Source: Brevibacterium moorei
GTDB taxonomy: Bacteria; Actinomycetota; Actinomycetes; Actinomycetales; Brevibacteriaceae
Assembly: GCF_024580735.1 (NCBI RefSeq)
Contig: NZ_JANIJX010000007.1
Coordinates: forward strand, 62,001 to 126,000
DNA: 64,000 bases
Direction of reading: 5' to 3'
Shown: positions 61,780-64,000 of the stretch, one piece after another
Position numbering within the stretch: position 1 is the stretch's first letter
Layout: each line of letters opens with the position of its first letter
Program-made: the position numbers and the translations under genes
Notes under the pieces: model-generated
What the model was told of the DNA's origin: nothing
The model's input: the letters and a program-made list of their open reading frames with translations, nothing else
Databases searched by the model: none

Positions 61780-61960
61780 CGAAGACCTCCTCGACAGTGA
61801 GGGAGAAGCGACGGGCCAGCGCGACCGCCAGTTTCAGTGAGGGGTCGTAGCGGCCCTTCTCCAGTGAGTTGATCGTCTGCCGAGACACTCCGACCTCCTC
61901 GGCCAGCTTCTGCTGGGACAGACCGTGTTCCGTCCGCAGTTCCTTGATCTTGCTCTGCAC
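61772..61960 (-). CDS. Short XRE-family HTH regulator
   Basis: DNA-binding protein of 62 residues that is essentially one helix-turn-helix domain: SKIKELRTEHGLSQQKLAEE, VGVSRQTINSLEKGRYDPSL, then KLAVALARRFSLTVEEVF. It is a YozG-like regulator. The GTG at 61960 is preferred: a TACGCT -10 is exactly six bases upstream and no ribosome site is present. A longer in-frame extension to 62014 would run through the promoter. The left arm of the 19-bp inverted repeat overlaps its own -10 box, indicating autoregulation. Confidence 0.85.
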   Translation of the reverse strand: MQSKIKELRTEHGLSQQKLAEEVGVSRQTINSLEKGRYDPSLKLAVALARRFSLTVEEVFDV

Positions 61961-62027
61961 ATGGAAAGCGTACTTGACAACCTGCCCGGATGTAAAGCAC
62001 GCTTGTCGTGTCAAACACGCTTTCCAT
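61961..62027. promoter_or_regulatory. 19-bp inverted repeat in the divergent HTH/export-protein promoter
   Basis: Left arm 61961-61979 reads ATGGAAAGCGTACTTGACA; the right arm 62009-62027 is its complement with two mismatches (17 of 19). The left arm contains the minus-strand -10 TACGCT (61967-61972); TTTACA 18 bases further upstream is a possible -35. The right arm ends just before the AGGAGG of the plus-strand gene. Probable operator pair for the HTH protein encoded at 61772. Confidence 0.6.
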
Positions 62028-62037
62028 AGGAGGAAAC

Positions 62038-62586
62038 ATGTTCGGAACCGGAAGCCTCGAGCAATTGCACGCCTTCGTCCAGGGGCTGCCCGACTGGCTG
62101 CACTGGGTCGTTGTCATCCTCGTGGCCGCGGTGCCCTTCCTGGAGGTCTACCTGGGTGCGATCCTGGGCATCGTCATCGGCATCCCGGCGCCCGTGGCCA
62201 TCGGGGCGGCCGTGATCGGCAATATCGCCTCGATGGCGGCCTGCGCGATCCTGGCCGAGAAGGTGAAGAACAGGGTGCGGGAGCGCCGGGCGGCGCAACC
62301 CGGTGCCGCAGCGGCCTCGCCGGATGGGTTGGCAAAGGAGTCCGACCCTGCGCCCAAGTCGGAATCCCGCGGTCGGGCCCGGGTCCGCAAGATCTTCGAG
62401 CGCTTCGGGGTCCCCGGCGTTGGTGTCCTGGGACAGCTGCTCGTGCCCAGCCAGTTCACCGCGCCCATGCTGGTGTCCCTGGGGGCGGGGCGCGGCCGCG
62501 TGATCGTCTGGCAGTGCGTGGGCATCGTGCTGTGGGGCTGCGTGTTCGGGGGCCTCGCCGTCGCCGGAGTCTACGCGGTGTCCTGA
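62038..62586 (+). CDS. Small multidrug export family protein
   Basis: Membrane protein of 182 residues resembling the 'small multi-drug export' family (PF06695-like). Features are VAAVPFLEVYLGAILGIVIG in the first helices, GAAVIGNIASMAACAILAEK, a charged cytoplasmic loop of about 55 residues, FGVPGVGVLGQLLVPSQFTA, and a C-terminal WQCVGIVLWGCVFGGLAVAG helix. The transport role is assumed from the family name, which rests on limited evidence. A strong AGGAGG precedes the ATG. It is divergent from the HTH regulator and likely under its control. Confidence 0.82.
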   Translation: MFGTGSLEQLHAFVQGLPDWLHWVVVILVAAVPFLEVYLGAILGIVIGIPAPVAIGAAVIGNIASMAACAILAEKVKNRVRERRAAQPGAAAASPDGLAKESDPAPKSESRGRARVRKIFERFGVPGVGVLGQLLVPSQFTAPMLVSLGAGRGRVIVWQCVGIVLWGCVFGGLAVAGVYAVS

Positions 62587-62590
62587 AGGG

Positions 62591-62622
62591 CCAGTCGTGT
62601 CAGACACCAGTCGTGTCAGACC
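62591..62622. repeat. Tandem 16-bp direct repeat before the DUF222/HNH gene
   Basis: Two adjoining copies of CCAGTCGTGTCAGAC followed by A in the first and C in the second (62591-62606 and 62607-62622). They begin four bases after the preceding stop codon. Sequences ending GTGTCAGACCCC recur next to DUF222/HNH genes in actinobacteria as far as I recall, so this may be the edge of a repeated element. Confidence 0.6.
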
Positions 62623-62705
62623 CCCTGCGTAGCCTGGGTGAAAGAGTGGACGAAGCCGCATTCCGGACGCGGACCGGGGAACGGCTCCAGGCGCAAGGGG
62701 GCGTC

Positions 62706-64000
62706 ATGCACAGGGGTGGGGAAGAGGAACCGATCGAAGGAGTCGTGCTCGCAGAACTCCTCGGACTGCCGGAGCACGAACGACAACCGGACTGCCATGA
62801 TGCGCTGGCCTCGGCGATCCGGGGGCAGGCAGCCAGGATCGCCGGCGAGCAGGCCCGCCTGTTCGCCTGGCTCGATCTGGCCGAACGCTCGGGACTGTGG
62901 CGGGAGGCGGTGGGGATCTCAGGTTTCGCCCACTGGATCGCCTGGGTCTGCGAGCTCAACATCCATACCGGCAGGGAATACGCCCGCACCCTCAAAGGGC
63001 TGCGCCTGATGCCGCGGGTCGCCCAGCTGTTCGCGGCGGGCCGGCTGTCCTATTCGAAGGTCAGGGCGATCACCCGGGCGGCCGGCCGGATCGATCCGGA
63101 CCGCGCGGCGGATATGGCCGCGGTGGCCACGACTGCGCAACTGGAGCTCATGATCTCGACCTTCGTGCGTGTCGACGATGCGAATCCCGACCGGGGCGGG
63201 GCATCGACCGACTCCAAAACACTCCGGCAGATCAACCGGGAGCAAGACCGGTTCGTCTGCCTCGGGCTGGGGGACGGCAGGGCCCGGATCATCGTGGATC
63301 TTCCCGAAGCCGAGGCCGCCGAGGTCATGGCCACCGTGCAGAGCCGGCGCGACGGGCTGATCCGGGCGCACCGGGACGGTGTTGCAGAAACCGGCGTTGG
63401 AGAAACTGGAGGCCTCGGAGACGATGGGGACGTCCCAGCGGGGACGTGGGGTGCGGTTCCAGGTGGGACTCCGAGCCTGGTCGACGCCTTCCTGACGGCG
63501 ATCCGCGGCTCGGACAGTGCGGGCTCTGGCAGCGCAGGTGCGGGCCCTGCCATCCTCGATGTCCGGGGCGAGGGACGCCTGGTGGTGCACGTGTCCACCG
63601 ATGTGCTCGAAGCCGCATTCACCGATTCCAGCGGTGACACGGGCGCCGAACCGGGTCGGGACGTCCCAGCGGGGACGCCACCTGGCGCGGCCGATGCCAT
63701 CCCGGTCGGCTACGCGGAGGGCTTCGGGCCCCTCGGCGAGGCGACGCTCGGTCGGATGACGTGCAACTCCGGTGTGATCGGGGCTCTGGTGGACGAATTC
63801 GGTGATGTTCTGGCGGTGGGCCGGACACACCGGCTGGCCACTCGTAGACAGCGCATCGCCCTGCGGGTGCGTGATGTGAGCTGTCAGTTCCCCGGCTGCG
63901 CACGGACCATCGGTCTGGAGGTCCACCACATCCACACCTGGGCCGACGGAGGCCCGACCGATGTGGACAATATGCTGCAGCTGTGTCGGCAGCACCACGT
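62706..64000 (+). CDS. DUF222 domain HNH endonuclease (13E12 repeat family), 3' end outside window
   Basis: At least 431 residues are encoded before the window ends. The N-terminal DUF222 region has ARLFAWLDLAERSGLWREAV, FAHWIAWVCELNIHTGREYA and LPRVAQLF-like LMPRVAQLFAAGRLSYSKVR. A Gly-rich linker of about 60 residues follows, then the HNH nuclease: RVRDVSCQFPGCARTIGLEV, HHIHTWADGGPTDVDNMLQL and CRQHH, with the HH pair and paired cysteines of the zinc site. The peptide DVPAGT occurs twice, encoded by identical 20-base stretches at 63427-63446 and 63658-63677. ATG 62706 follows AAGGGGG; GTG 62646 and GTG 62613 are in-frame alternatives. The true function of the family is unknown; it multiplies within genomes like a mobile element. 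Confidence 0.85.
   Translation, partial: MHRGGEEEPIEGVVLAELLGLPEHERQPDCHDALASAIRGQAARIAGEQARLFAWLDLAERSGLWREAVGISGFAHWIAWVCELNIHTGREYARTLKGLRLMPRVAQLFAAGRLSYSKVRAITRAAGRIDPDRAADMAAVATTAQLELMISTFVRVDDANPDRGGASTDSKTLRQINREQDRFVCLGLGDGRARIIVDLPEAEAAEVMATVQSRRDGLIRAHRDGVAETGVGETGGLGDDGDVPAGTWGAVPGGTPSLVDAFLTAIRGSDSAGSGSAGAGPAILDVRGEGRLVVHVSTDVLEAAFTDSSGDTGAEPGRDVPAGTPPGAADAIPVGYAEGFGPLGEATLGRMTCNSGVIGALVDEFGDVLAVGRTHRLATRRQRIALRVRDVSCQFPGCARTIGLEVHHIHTWADGGPTDVDNMLQLCRQHH

Noticed and set aside
62591-62622. Tandem repeat considered as a CRISPR remnant
   Set aside because: There are only two copies with no spacer between them and no cas gene in the window.

Overview
The window is chromosomal DNA from a high-G+C actinobacterium. 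G and C dominate third codon positions throughout. The genes include actinobacterial family markers (DUF3151 beside purA, DUF3073, a bacterial SCP-like protein, a DUF222/HNH endonuclease of the 13E12 type) and a CDP-glycerol type teichoic acid pathway. At least fourteen genes have a TANNNT -10 box 6 to 8 bases before the start codon, so leaderless transcription looks common. Genus cannot be told from the sequence alone. No rRNA, tRNA, CRISPR array, insertion sequence or prophage was recognised.

Layout. 1-5.4 kb: a partial acyl-CoA dehydrogenase, a PfkB sugar kinase, an MFS exporter, class II fructose-bisphosphate aldolase and a low-molecular-weight tyrosine phosphatase. 5.4-14.9 kb: a cell-surface polymer locus with a two-domain CDP-glycerol glycerophosphotransferase, an FAD oxidoreductase, an ABC-2 polymer exporter (permease plus ATPase), a family 2 glycosyltransferase, a membrane protein that looks like a catalytically dead glycerophosphodiesterase, and UDP-glucose 6-dehydrogenase. 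15-20.3 kb: DUF3151, purA, an oligopeptidase B-like peptidase and two small membrane proteins. 20.3-25.8 kb: a complete tripartite tricarboxylate transporter (tctCBA) and a BCCT betaine/choline-type transporter. 25.8-30.4 kb: a lipoprotein, haem O synthase, a short MetE-like methyltransferase, and a membrane protein divergent from a TetR regulator across two operator-like repeats.

30.4-53.6 kb: a purine biosynthesis neighbourhood (purL, purS-purQ, purC, purD, purM) interrupted by other genes: Hsp20, a thioesterase, a TrhO-type rhodanese, an orphan glycine-betaine binding lipoprotein and, at 41.3-48.1 kb, a complete type I Wadjet operon (jetABCD). Wadjet is an SMC-like complex known to restrict plasmids by recognising and cutting small circular DNA. 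All four jet genes overlap by 4 bases, and jetD overlaps an L-asparaginase gene in turn, so the chain continues into an SCP-like protein and an aldehyde dehydrogenase.

53.6-64 kb: an XRE-cupin regulator, DUF3073, glycerol kinase, an unknown protein, metF-metE (translationally coupled), a UPF0114-like membrane protein, a small HTH regulator with a membrane partner divergent from a small multidrug export family protein across a 19-bp inverted repeat, and a DUF222/HNH gene cut by the window end and preceded by a 16-bp tandem repeat.

The most notable element is the Wadjet system. Less expected items are the degenerate phosphodiesterase in the teichoic acid locus, the DUF6882-like protein coupled to purQ with a cationic C-terminal tail, the compact divergent leaderless promoters, and the symmetrical operators at 29.7 and 62.0 kb.
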